Below, one piece after another: positions 1 through 6,432 of a stretch of DNA of 12,985 bases (the stretch's first letter is position 1; every line of letters starts with the position of its first letter). Both the position numbers and the translations under genes were made by a program. Under the pieces are notes generated by a model, which saw only the letters and a program-made list of their open reading frames with translations, ran no database searches and was not told where the DNA came from. Source of the stretch: JBKPCD01 sp046727175 (GTDB taxonomy: Bacteria; Acidobacteriota; Vicinamibacteria; Vicinamibacterales; 2-12-FULL-66-21). The DNA lies in contig JBKPCD010000248.1 of assembly GCA_046727175.1 (NCBI GenBank), positions 1-12,985 of the forward strand, given 5' to 3'.

Positions 1-705
1 CCGACGCGCGCCCCCTGGATTGTCGCGAACGGTTGGCGGTTCATTCGAAGTCCCGACAGGAAATACGTGTACGACGTGCCGGCCGGCAAAGGTGCGCTGG
101 CGGCGGCCGAGGCGTTCGCGTACGGTGCGGACGTCGTGCTGAAGATCGATCCCGCGGATCTCGCGGACGTCGGAAAGATCTTCTCCTTCATCGAGGGAGT
201 ACCGGCGGTCGACCTGAAGCCCGTCGCCGACATCGGCGTCGTGGACGACGGGTCGCCGGTCACCGGCGAAGTCATGAACCTGCTCGCGCGGCGCAACCTG
301 CTCTATCAGATAGTGAAGACGCCGTCCCCGCAGTTCCGCGTCAACGTCGCGGTTGGCAGTCCGGAGTTTCCGCTCCAGGAGGCGGCCGATCCGAGCGCGT
401 TTGCGCTCAAGATTCGTCGTCAGCTCCGCGACGATCAGCGGATGTTGCGCATTTTCGGCAGCGAGGTCGTCATCTGCCGTCTCACCGGCGACACCGATCG
501 CGCGCAACTACATCTCATCAACTACGGTGGGCGCGAAATCGAGGGGTTGCGTGTCCGATTGCGCGGCGCCTACAGCGGCGATGCGAGCGTCCCCGGTACC
601 GGACGAGTACCGCTCGCCGATGTCGCCGTGTCGAACGGCGTCACGGAATTCTCGATCCCCAAGCTCGGGACCTATGCGATCGTCGATCTTCGCGTCGAAA
701 AGTGA
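1..705 (+). CDS. C-terminal part of a hypothetical, possibly glycosidase-like protein (5' truncated)
   Basis: The frame is open from the first base of the window to the TGA at 703-705, so this is the last ~234 residues of a longer protein. The GTG at 67 is internal to the open frame and is unlikely to be the true start. The visible part has two pieces. The first ~110 residues alternate helix and strand (ANGWRFIR, then an Ala-rich helix, then DVVLKIDPADL), as in the end of a TIM-barrel enzyme. The last ~80 residues look like a beta-sandwich (QLHLINYGG, LRVRLRGAY) and end with FSIPKLGTYAIVDL, like the closing domain of many glycoside hydrolases. I do not recognise the family, and the glycosidase idea is inference from shape only. 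The next gene follows after 35 nt on the same strand. Confidence 0.75.
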   Translation, partial: PTRAPWIVANGWRFIRSPDRKYVYDVPAGKGALAAAEAFAYGADVVLKIDPADLADVGKIFSFIEGVPAVDLKPVADIGVVDDGSPVTGEVMNLLARRNLLYQIVKTPSPQFRVNVAVGSPEFPLQEAADPSAFALKIRRQLRDDQRMLRIFGSEVVICRLTGDTDRAQLHLINYGGREIEGLRVRLRGAYSGDASVPGTGRVPLADVAVSNGVTEFSIPKLGTYAIVDLRVEK

Positions 706-740
706 TTGCGGCCGCTGCTCTCTTCGATGAAGTTCCTGTC

Positions 741-1118
741 ATGAAGCGAATACGCGCCAGCCGCCGATCAGCCGATAGTTTCGCGACAGTCAGGAACGTG
801 GGGCTCGCGCTGCCCGGCGTCGAGGCGACGACGCGGTACGATGGCTCGCCCGTATTGAAGGTGGACGGCTGTTTCATGGCAGGCCTGGCGACGCACCGGT
901 CGGCAGAGCCAGAGACGCTCGTCGTGCGAATGGGACTCGAAGAACGCGAATATCTTCTGGAGGATGCCCCCGACACGTACTACGTAACCGATTATTACCG
1001 AAACTATCCCCTCGTGCTGGTGCGCCTCTCGCGACTCGACCGTGACGCTCTGCACGATTTGCTTTCGGTGTCGTGGCGGCTGACAGTTGCGAAGAGCCGG
1101 AACCGCGGCGACGGGTGA
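741..1118 (+). CDS. MmcQ/YjbR family protein
   Basis: A 125-residue protein of the MmcQ/YjbR fold, a small family with a CyaY-like (double-wing) shape whose biochemical role is not settled and which is often annotated as DNA-binding. Recognisable features are LALPGVEATTRYDGSPVLKVDGCFMAGLA at about residues 22-50 (shown in pieces: LALPGVEATTRY, then GSPVLKVDGCFMAGL), the VVRMGLEEREYLLEDAPDTY segment at 61-80, and YYRNYPLVLVRL followed by the L-x-x-LL helix and SWRLTVAK near the end. The start is the ATG at 741. A longer in-frame opening upstream is only the shadow of the preceding gene. No strong Shine-Dalgarno precedes the ATG. It sits between the truncated upstream gene and an NTF2-like gene on the same strand, with nothing to indicate a shared pathway. 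Confidence 0.85.
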   Translation: MKRIRASRRSADSFATVRNVGLALPGVEATTRYDGSPVLKVDGCFMAGLATHRSAEPETLVVRMGLEEREYLLEDAPDTYYVTDYYRNYPLVLVRLSRLDRDALHDLLSVSWRLTVAKSRNRGDG

Positions 1119-1178
1119 CGTCATCTCGAGGCCGACACCGCCGCGACGTATTGAGTGCGTCATGGCGTAACTGTTGCG

Positions 1179-1574
1179 ATGGAGGCGGCCGTGTTGCAAG
1201 CGACACCCGATGCGGCGGCAATTCGACAGCTGGAATCGATCGAAGCGCAGCTCGCGTCGACGTGGAAGAACCACGACTGCGCCGGATGGGGCGCGCTGCT
1301 CGCAGACGACTGGTCGGTGATCCACATCGACGCGCAGGTGATCATGAAGGAACAGGCGCTTGAGATGTGCCGGACGGGTCCGGCTGTCACGTCGAGCGTG
1401 GATCAGTTGGCGATACGCTCGTATGGTGATACGGCAATCGTCACCGGTCGGACCAAGGCGACGGTCGGCGGCGCCACACCAACAACGGTAATTCTTCGCT
1501 TCACCGACGTGTTCGTGCGCCGCGATGGACGCTGGATCGTGATTGCGTCGCACGCAACGCGCCTGGCCGAGTAA
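1179..1574 (+). CDS. NTF2-like (DUF4440/SnoaL-type) protein
   Basis: A 131-residue single-domain protein with the cone-shaped NTF2-like fold. Evidence is the N-terminal helix pair (IRQLESIEAQLASTWKNHD), the W-x-x-LLADDW-x-VIH turn typical of DUF4440/SnoaL-like proteins, and a C-terminal set of strands with alternating hydrophobics: GDTAIVTGRTKATV, TVILRFTDVFVRRDGRWIV and IASHATRLAE. The R-F-T-D-V-F-V-R-R-D-G-R-W block is diagnostic for this group. Such proteins act as small ligand-binding or isomerase/cyclase-like modules, and no substrate can be assigned. The ATG at 1179 is preferred; an in-frame GTG at 1155 would add eight residues without family resemblance. No convincing ribosome site is visible. 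The next gene starts 16 nt after the stop, so the two may be co-transcribed. Confidence 0.82.
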   Translation: MEAAVLQATPDAAAIRQLESIEAQLASTWKNHDCAGWGALLADDWSVIHIDAQVIMKEQALEMCRTGPAVTSSVDQLAIRSYGDTAIVTGRTKATVGGATPTTVILRFTDVFVRRDGRWIVIASHATRLAE

Positions 1575-1590
1575 CGCGGGCGATCACTCC

Positions 1591-2061
1591 ATGTCCTCGT
1601 ACGTCGTCCAACTCCAGCGACTCGACAGCATTCCACTCGCCGTCATCCGACGCCAGGCAAAGGCGTCAGACCTCGCGAGGGTGGTGCCAGAGTGTTGCGG
1701 TCTGGTCTGGAACGTCGTGCGTGAGCAGCAAGTACGCGCCGGCCGCCACGTCGCCGTCTATTGGGACGGCAGCATCACACTCGAAGTAGGGGTGGAGCTG
1801 TACGGACCGTTCGCCGAGCAGGGCGACGTCGTTCGCTCGGCAACACCGTCTGGCGTGGTGGCATCGACAACGCATTTCGGACCGTACGGCGGGCTCGGCG
1901 CCGCGCACGACGCCGTCCTCCAGTGGTGCAAGGCTAACAATCGCAGCCTCGCCGGCCCGAGCTGGGAGATCTACGGGCACTGGCAACGAGAGTGGGATGC
2001 CGATCCGTCGCAGATTCGGACGGACATCTACTATCTCGTGTCGCCGGATTCGGACGGGTAG
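1591..2061 (+). CDS. GyrI-like / AraC effector-binding-domain protein
   Basis: A 156-residue stand-alone GyrI-like (SOUL/AraC effector-binding) domain with no attached DNA-binding domain. Typical marks are the opening strand with IPLAVIRRQAK, a V-x-W-x-V helix, HVAVYWDG, a VGVELYGPF strand, the HFGPYGGLGAAHDAVLQWC turn-helix, and the PSWEIYGHW strand, where E126 is the acidic residue usually lining the ligand pocket. The family binds hydrophobic or cationic small molecules; some members hydrolyse ligands or sequester drugs, others inhibit gyrase. Which applies here is unknown. The ATG at 1591 starts at the family's normal N-terminus and has a weak purine-rich GGGCGA about 6 nt upstream. It lies 16 nt after the NTF2-like gene and 68 nt before the ligase gene, all on one strand. 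Confidence 0.82.
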   Translation: MSSYVVQLQRLDSIPLAVIRRQAKASDLARVVPECCGLVWNVVREQQVRAGRHVAVYWDGSITLEVGVELYGPFAEQGDVVRSATPSGVVASTTHFGPYGGLGAAHDAVLQWCKANNRSLAGPSWEIYGHWQREWDADPSQIRTDIYYLVSPDSDG

Positions 2062-2129
2062 GTGAGGACTATTCGACTCCGACTGGGCAAACAGGTCAAA
2101 GCAGGCGACGGATGGGATAGCCTACCCAC

Positions 2130-3068
2130 GTGACGGTCCGCGTGCTGCCGCCAATGCTGGCGATGTCTGCTCCACAACTGCCAACCGGTGATCGATGGTC
2201 GTACGAGGTGAAGTGGGACGGCTATCGGACGCTCGCGCTCAAACAGGGACCGACCGTCAAGCTCCTGTCGCGCAATCTGAAGAACATGACCGCGCAGTAT
2301 CAATCCGTCGCGCGCGCCGTCGCAAAGGTGAACGCGAAGGCGGTGCTCCTCGATGGCGAGATCGTCGCCATCGATGCGAACGGTCAGCCGTCGTTCCAGG
2401 CGCTGCATCACCAGTCGGCGCACACGATCGTGTTCTACGCGTTCGACGTGCTGCACCTCGATGGACGCGACCTGACCCGAACGCCGCTCGACGAGCGACG
2501 CGCCGTTCTTGGACCGCTGGTTGACGGCACCGGAATCTTCCAGTCCGAACCGCTGCCCGGCACACCGGCACAGATTGCGGATGCCGTCCGCGGCCTCGGT
2601 CTCGAAGGCGTCGTCGCCAAGCGCCGGGACTCTCGATACGAGCCTGGCAAACGGAGCGCGGCATGGGTGAAAGTCAAGTTCAACCGACGCCAGGAATTCG
2701 TCGTCGGCGGCTTCAAACCGAACGCCACCAACCTGGAGTCTCTGGTCGTCGGCTACTACGAGAACCGGAAGTTGTACTTCGCCGGACGAGTCCGTGCAGG
2801 TCTCACGCCTCACATTCGCGCGGAAATCTTCGCGAGAATCAAAGGCGATCAAACCGCACGGTGTCTGTTCGTGAATCTGCCGAGCGCCGGCATGGGGCAC
2901 TGGGGTGAAGGCGTGACGGCCGAAGACATGACGAAGCTGCGCTGGGTCAAGCCGACGCTCGTCGTCGAGGTGTCGTTCGTCGAGTGGACTCGAGATGGGG
3001 CCCTGCGTCACTCGGAATTCGTGGCAATTCGAGACGACAAGCGAGTTACCGAAGTAAGACGCGCGTAG
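2130..3068 (+). CDS. LigD-type stand-alone ATP-dependent DNA ligase
   Basis: A 312-residue ligase made only of the nucleotidyltransferase and OB-fold domains, matching the ligase part of bacterial LigD. Motif I is EVKWDGYR at 26-33, with K28 the lysine that takes AMP. Motif III is LDGEIVAID at 74-82, IIIa is YAFDVLHLDGRDL at 103-115, IV is EGVVAKR at 159-165 and V is WVKVK at 179-183. The OB fold begins near EFVVGGF (189-195) and ends with the LigD-like WVKPTLVVEVSFVEWTRDG segment. All key catalytic residues are present, so it should be active. The polymerase and 3'-phosphoesterase domains of full LigD are absent, and no Ku gene is visible nearby, so a role in end joining is inferred rather than shown. 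The start is a GTG that begins right before the conserved LPPMLA. The gene converges with the next one, 35 nt away. Confidence 0.92.
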   Translation: MTVRVLPPMLAMSAPQLPTGDRWSYEVKWDGYRTLALKQGPTVKLLSRNLKNMTAQYQSVARAVAKVNAKAVLLDGEIVAIDANGQPSFQALHHQSAHTIVFYAFDVLHLDGRDLTRTPLDERRAVLGPLVDGTGIFQSEPLPGTPAQIADAVRGLGLEGVVAKRRDSRYEPGKRSAAWVKVKFNRRQEFVVGGFKPNATNLESLVVGYYENRKLYFAGRVRAGLTPHIRAEIFARIKGDQTARCLFVNLPSAGMGHWGEGVTAEDMTKLRWVKPTLVVEVSFVEWTRDGALRHSEFVAIRDDKRVTEVRRA

Positions 3069-3103
3069 CCCGTGTGCCGTTCGTAGAGCCGCTTTCGACG
3101 GGT

Positions 3104-4132
3104 TCAGCGCGCAGCCGGGGAGCAGGATTTCAACTTCGTCGAAAACGGCTGCATGTCCTTGCTGCCGATGAACCACGTCCGCGAGCTATACGGAAGCGTC
3201 GCGAGATTGCCGCAGAAAGTGCCGAGCTTCTGGCGATTCAGATACACCTCGACATTCGACGCGTAGAACGCCGTCACGGACCCTTCGTGCTGACGGATGT
3301 AATCGCCCAACTTCCGGATGGCAGCTGGCCCGCCGAAATCACCAACAATCGGCACGATCCTGTTCGTCGACTGAAGGGTCTTCACGAACGCGAAGTCTTC
3401 ATCCGAGGCGAGATAGCTGCGACTGTGTCCGCCAAGGTCCGGCGCGGTCATGAGCGCGCGGTACGACGGCCCTGGCGAGTCGTTCGGATCGGACCGGCTG
3501 CTGTAGTGAATCTCGGGTCCGGCGGCGTGGAACGCATCGAGCACGTGCTCGATCCAGCCGAGATCCTCTGACGTCAGTGGCAGTCGATGGACGTCGAGCA
3601 GCCGGGCGCGAACGAGGCGGACGTTCGCGTCGCGCAGCGCGCGCGGAGCCTTCGCGGTCGCGTACGCGGCGAAGAGGTCCTGGACGGTCGCCCTCGATCG
3701 CAGGCCTGACGGCCGTTCGCGTGAGAACAACCGTGACAGGAAGTCGGCGCGGTCGGTGGAGATCTCGAACAGCGCCTTGTACATCAGCTGAAGATTTCGA
3801 TTCTCCTGCCGGATATCGACGATGAACGCCATCGACGGACGAAGTCGCGCGATATAGCTGAAGTTCTGTTCGGGACCGACGCCGATGTAGACGCCGTCGC
3901 TCGCACGAAGCACCCGTATCATGTGTACGAAGCGCGGCTCGTTCGAGACGAGGTTCTCGGAATGCGCAAACACCCCGGCAGGCTCTGAGAGGCTCGTGCT
4001 CAACCTCCAGAACTCGTCGTCGCTCAGCATCGTGGGCAGCGTTCCGTGGCTGGTGCGCGACCGACAGGCGCTCTGAGTGATTATGGTCGACAGAACGAGG
4101 GCCAGCATAGCGGTGGGAGGACGTCTGGCCAT
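3104..4132 (-). CDS. Putative exported or lipoprotein, LIC_10091-like, with a methyltransferase-like motif
   Basis: A 342-residue protein. Residues 1-22 form a short positively charged then hydrophobic leader ending in SAC, with Cys23 a possible lipidation site, although the residue at -3 (Q) is not canonical for a lipobox. The mature part opens with MLSDDEFWRLSTSLSEP and FAHSENLVSNEP, followed by YIGVGPEQNFSYIARLRP (82-99) and AFIVDIRQENRNLQLMYKAL (102-121). The glycine-rich GVGPEQ loop and the acidic strand end VDIR resemble SAM-methyltransferase motifs I and II. From memory this layout matches the LIC_10091 family first named in Leptospira, whose function is unknown; methyltransferase activity is not established. 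The C-terminal half includes IVPIVGDFGGPAAI and FYASNVEVYL, consistent with a Rossmann-type sheet. No clear ribosome site precedes the ATG, and ATG 4108 (M9) is an alternative start that would shorten the leader. Confidence 0.7.
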   Translation of the reverse strand: MARRPPTAMLALVLSTIITQSACRSRTSHGTLPTMLSDDEFWRLSTSLSEPAGVFAHSENLVSNEPRFVHMIRVLRASDGVYIGVGPEQNFSYIARLRPSMAFIVDIRQENRNLQLMYKALFEISTDRADFLSRLFSRERPSGLRSRATVQDLFAAYATAKAPRALRDANVRLVRARLLDVHRLPLTSEDLGWIEHVLDAFHAAGPEIHYSSRSDPNDSPGPSYRALMTAPDLGGHSRSYLASDEDFAFVKTLQSTNRIVPIVGDFGGPAAIRKLGDYIRQHEGSVTAFYASNVEVYLNRQKLGTFCGNLATLPYSSRTWFIGSKDMQPFSTKLKSCSPAAR

Positions 4133-4171
4133 TGAATTGAGCGCAAATGAGACGAGCGGACCCCGTCACCT

Positions 4172-4282
4172 GACCGAGCTACCGAGCTACTTCTCTCAAT
4201 CCTCGCGGGCCCCCACCCCCGCTCGCGCTGCGGGACGGCGTTCGCGGCCCGCCGCAGTCGGAGGCGCTACTACCGAGCTACC
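4172..4282. repeat. Intergenic repeat with ACCGAGCT units flanking a GC-rich hairpin
   Basis: The 168-bp gap between the LIC_10091-like gene and the isomerase-like gene contains ACCGAGCT at 4173-4180 and 4181-4188, and again at 4272-4279. Between them lies a GC-rich stretch with a CTGCGG/CCGCAG inverted pair (4228-4233 with 4252-4257). The short unit at both ends of a foldable centre suggests a dispersed intergenic element rather than a regulatory site. I recall similar GTAGCTCGGT-type strings in Vicinamibacteria genomes, but could not search for them. Confidence 0.5.
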
Positions 4283-4300
4283 GGCGGCGATCATCGATTC

Positions 4301-5185
4301 TCAGATTTTGGCGAGCACGTTCTCCAGGAACGTCCGATTCGCACGCGCGTTGGCCATCGTGTCCTCGGGCGTTGCGCCCACCTTGCAGCCCTCGACGAAG
4401 ATCGGCCCCTCGAACCCGGCACCCTTCAAGACGCTGAACACGCCCGCGAAGTCGACCTTGCCGGTCCCGAACTGGATCATCACGTCGCTCTTCTCCGCCG
4501 CGCAATCCTTCGCACAGAATCCTGTGACGTGTCGGGCGATTGGCTTCAACTCTTCGATCGGATCCTTACCGGTGTAGTAGATGATGTTTCCGGCGTCGTA
4601 CCAAATCTTGAAATTCGGGTGCCCGACCGCTTTCATCGCGTTGAGGATCTCGCCCGATGCGCCGCTGTTGCCGCCGTGCGGCTTCATCACCAGCTTCAGC
4701 CCGCGCTCCTCGGCGTACGCCGCCGCGTCGCTCATGACCTTGTAGTAGTGCTCGTACTCTTCGGGTCGATCCACGCCGAACGTGAGAAGGTACGTGAGCG
4801 CGAGTCCTCGCGCGTTGTCGACCTGCTGCCGCACTTCCTTGATCGACTCGTCGAGCGGAATATTGTGTCGCGATCGCAACGCGGCCATCGTCGCCTTCAG
4901 CCCGCTGTCCGCGATTCGCTGTTTCAGCCTGGACAAGTAGTCGGGTGTCCCATCGGCGCCGATGAACGGCTCCTCCTTGGTCCGCGTGAGCAGTCCGACC
5001 GTCGGATAGCCGGCAGCCTTGATCTGCTTCAATGTCTCATCGAAGCTCCACGTCGTCCACGGCCGATTGAAACAGCCGATCGGCCACTGGACGCTCGCGG
5101 CACCGCGTGAATCCGTCATGGACAGACCGACGCTTGTCGCAGCTCCGGCGAGGATCGTCTGGTGGAGGAATTCGCGTCGATTCAT
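4301..5185 (-). CDS. Tat-exported sugar-phosphate isomerase/epimerase-like (xylose isomerase-like TIM barrel) protein
   Basis: A 294-residue protein. Residues 1-30 are a twin-arginine leader (NRREFLHQTILAGAATS), so it is probably folded in the cytoplasm and exported. The rest is an AP-endonuclease-2/xylose-isomerase-like TIM barrel: WSFDETLKQIKAAGYPTVGL near 46-65, LTYLLTFGVD near 130-139, LKLVMKPHGG at 163-172, FKIWYDAGNI at 192-201, GFCAKDC at 222-228 and IFVEGCK at 262-268. Likely metal-site residues are H170, D197, D227 and E265. Where many relatives have a Glu two residues before the His, this protein has K168, so the metal site or chemistry may differ. The substrate is unknown; oxidised sugars or inositols are typical for the superfamily. 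It is the last gene of the leftward run, separated from ApbE by a repeat-filled spacer, so its own promoter is possible. No strong ribosome site precedes the ATG. Confidence 0.87.
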   Translation of the reverse strand: MNRREFLHQTILAGAATSVGLSMTDSRGAASVQWPIGCFNRPWTTWSFDETLKQIKAAGYPTVGLLTRTKEEPFIGADGTPDYLSRLKQRIADSGLKATMAALRSRHNIPLDESIKEVRQQVDNARGLALTYLLTFGVDRPEEYEHYYKVMSDAAAYAEERGLKLVMKPHGGNSGASGEILNAMKAVGHPNFKIWYDAGNIIYYTGKDPIEELKPIARHVTGFCAKDCAAEKSDVMIQFGTGKVDFAGVFSVLKGAGFEGPIFVEGCKVGATPEDTMANARANRTFLENVLAKI

Positions 5186-5219
5186 AGCCGCACCATTTTA
5201 AGGCCGTGGCCGAACTCTC

Positions 5220-5432
5220 AAGGCGGGCCTGTGGGGCGCGCTACGGGCGCGCCGCGCCGGAGCGGCCCGCCTTCGCGCTAAAGGCGCTACGGCGCGTCCG
5301 CCGTAGCCTCGGCGGAGGCGGAAGCGGGGCGTAGGGCCCCCGCGAGCAACGGCGATACCGGGGCCCCCACTGCGCGTTGTTTGCGCAGTAGGGTGGGATG
5401 GGGGGGCCGGCGGGGCGAAGCCCCCCTGGTCT
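5220..5432. repeat. GC-rich palindromic repeat element overlapping the 3' end of the ApbE gene
   Basis: About 210 bp of very GC-rich sequence built of nested stems. The first is AAGGCGGGCC at 5220-5229, pairing perfectly with 5264-5273 and enclosing GGCGCG/CGCGCC (5235-5240 with 5248-5253). The second is GCTACGGCG at 5286-5294 with 5299-5307; an alternative stem pairs TCCGCCG at 5297-5303 with 5310-5316. The third is ACTGCGC at 5369-5375 with 5383-5389. The last is GGGGC-GAA-GCCCC at 5412-5424. The base composition differs from the adjoining coding sequence, and the block begins exactly where ApbE family similarity ends. It is probably a dispersed intergenic element. It may also act as a transcription stop or RNA-stability structure for the leftward transcript. 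Confidence 0.65.
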
Positions 5433-6428
5433 AGTAAGGTGCACCATCCTCCAACGACGCATTGCGTCCGGCAGAAAGAAATATGCCTCGGTTCCCGGGA
5501 CCTTGTTCAGATACGCTTGGCTGCTCTCAACCCCAAGGACGAAAAACGCATCGTCCAGCGCATCCCCCGCGGTCCCGGTGCCCGTGAGGACCGCGACGCC
5601 CAGCATCCCCTGGACCGGCCTGCCGGTGCGCGGATCCATGATGTGCGAATACCTCACGCCGCCGACTTCGAATGACTTCTCCGATGTGCCGGCGATCGAA
5701 AGCGCGCGGTCCTTCAGTCGAACCGAGAACACGACGTGATCCGAATCGACGGGATCTGCAATCGTGACGTCCCATCCCTGGCGGCCGGGAGGCGCGCCGA
5801 GGCCGTAACTCGTGCTGCCGCCGGCGCTGACGAGCGCGGCGGCAACGTGCCTTCGTCGCAGGATGTCGATGGCACGATCGACGGCGTAGCCCTTGGCAAT
5901 TCCGCCGAGATCCAGCTCGACCCCGTTGTGGTCGAACGCGATGGTCCTCTCCGCTGCGTTGAGAATCACATGACTTGCGCCGACACTGCGGCGCGCCGCG
6001 ACGAGCTCGTCGTCTGACGGGAGTCGCCCCCCGCCGCGAAAGAACCCCCACACCCTCATCAGAGGTCCGACGGTTACGTCGAACGCGCCGCTTGACTCAC
6101 GGTTGTACTTCAGTGCTTCCGCGATGAAGTCGAACAGCTCCGGTTCAACCGAAACCGGGTGGCCCGCGGCCTCGCGGTTGATGCGCGAGAGCGGGCTCTC
6201 CGCCTTGTAATGGCTCATCAACCGATCGATCCGGTCGACTTCGTCGAAGGCGTCCTGGACGATGAGCGGCAGGGTGGCTGGATCGGGTCCGTACGCGTCA
6301 ATGGCGTAGAGGCAGGCCATCGACATCCGGCTTGCCTCGTGATGATAGAGGCGCGGAGGTGCTGCGTGAGGTGCGAAGGCCCCGGCCGCCAGCAGGAGTA
6401 CGCAGACCGATGGCGAACGACGCGTCAT
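5241..6428 (-). CDS. apbE: FAD:protein FMN transferase (ApbE family), with repeat-derived C-terminal tail
   Basis: ApbE enzymes act outside the membrane, cut FAD and attach FMN covalently to a Thr or Ser of target flavoproteins such as NqrB/RnfD-type subunits. Residues 1-22 form a Sec-type leader. The core has the expected order: the SHYKAESPLSRIN and GAFDVTVGPLMRVWGFF segments, ELDLGGIAKGYAVDRAI (FAD-binding turn), LVSAGGSTSYGLG, AGTSEKSFEVGG, YSHIMDPRTGRPVQ, and TAGDALDDAFFVLG, whose Asp residues should bind Mg. Similarity ends near MVHLT (codons at 5447-5433). The remaining ~64 residues are Pro/Arg-rich and come from the palindromic repeat, ending at a TAG inside it, so the original stop seems to have been lost. 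The N-terminal MSMACLYAIDAYG replaces the usual MGT-type strand. It starts 4 nt after the PLP-enzyme stop, implying co-transcription. Its flavin acceptor is not in this window. Confidence 0.9.
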   Translation of the reverse strand: MTRRSPSVCVLLLAAGAFAPHAAPPRLYHHEASRMSMACLYAIDAYGPDPATLPLIVQDAFDEVDRIDRLMSHYKAESPLSRINREAAGHPVSVEPELFDFIAEALKYNRESSGAFDVTVGPLMRVWGFFRGGGRLPSDDELVAARRSVGASHVILNAAERTIAFDHNGVELDLGGIAKGYAVDRAIDILRRRHVAAALVSAGGSTSYGLGAPPGRQGWDVTIADPVDSDHVVFSVRLKDRALSIAGTSEKSFEVGGVRYSHIMDPRTGRPVQGMLGVAVLTGTGTAGDALDDAFFVLGVESSQAYLNKVPGTEAYFFLPDAMRRWRMVHLTRPGGLRPAGPPIPPYCANNAQWGPRYRRCSRGPYAPLPPPPRLRRTRRSAFSAKAGRSGAARP

Positions 6429-6432
6429 CGAA

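Noticed and set aside
33..740. Open frame running ahead of the YjbR gene for ~236 codons
   Set aside because: It is Arg/Ser/Gly-rich with no fold-like pattern and overlaps the better-supported gene ending at 705. Only the part from ATG 741 looks like a protein family.
2031..3176. A 381-codon open frame on the - strand
   Set aside because: It lies antisense to the complete DNA ligase and has no recognisable motif; this is common in high-GC DNA.
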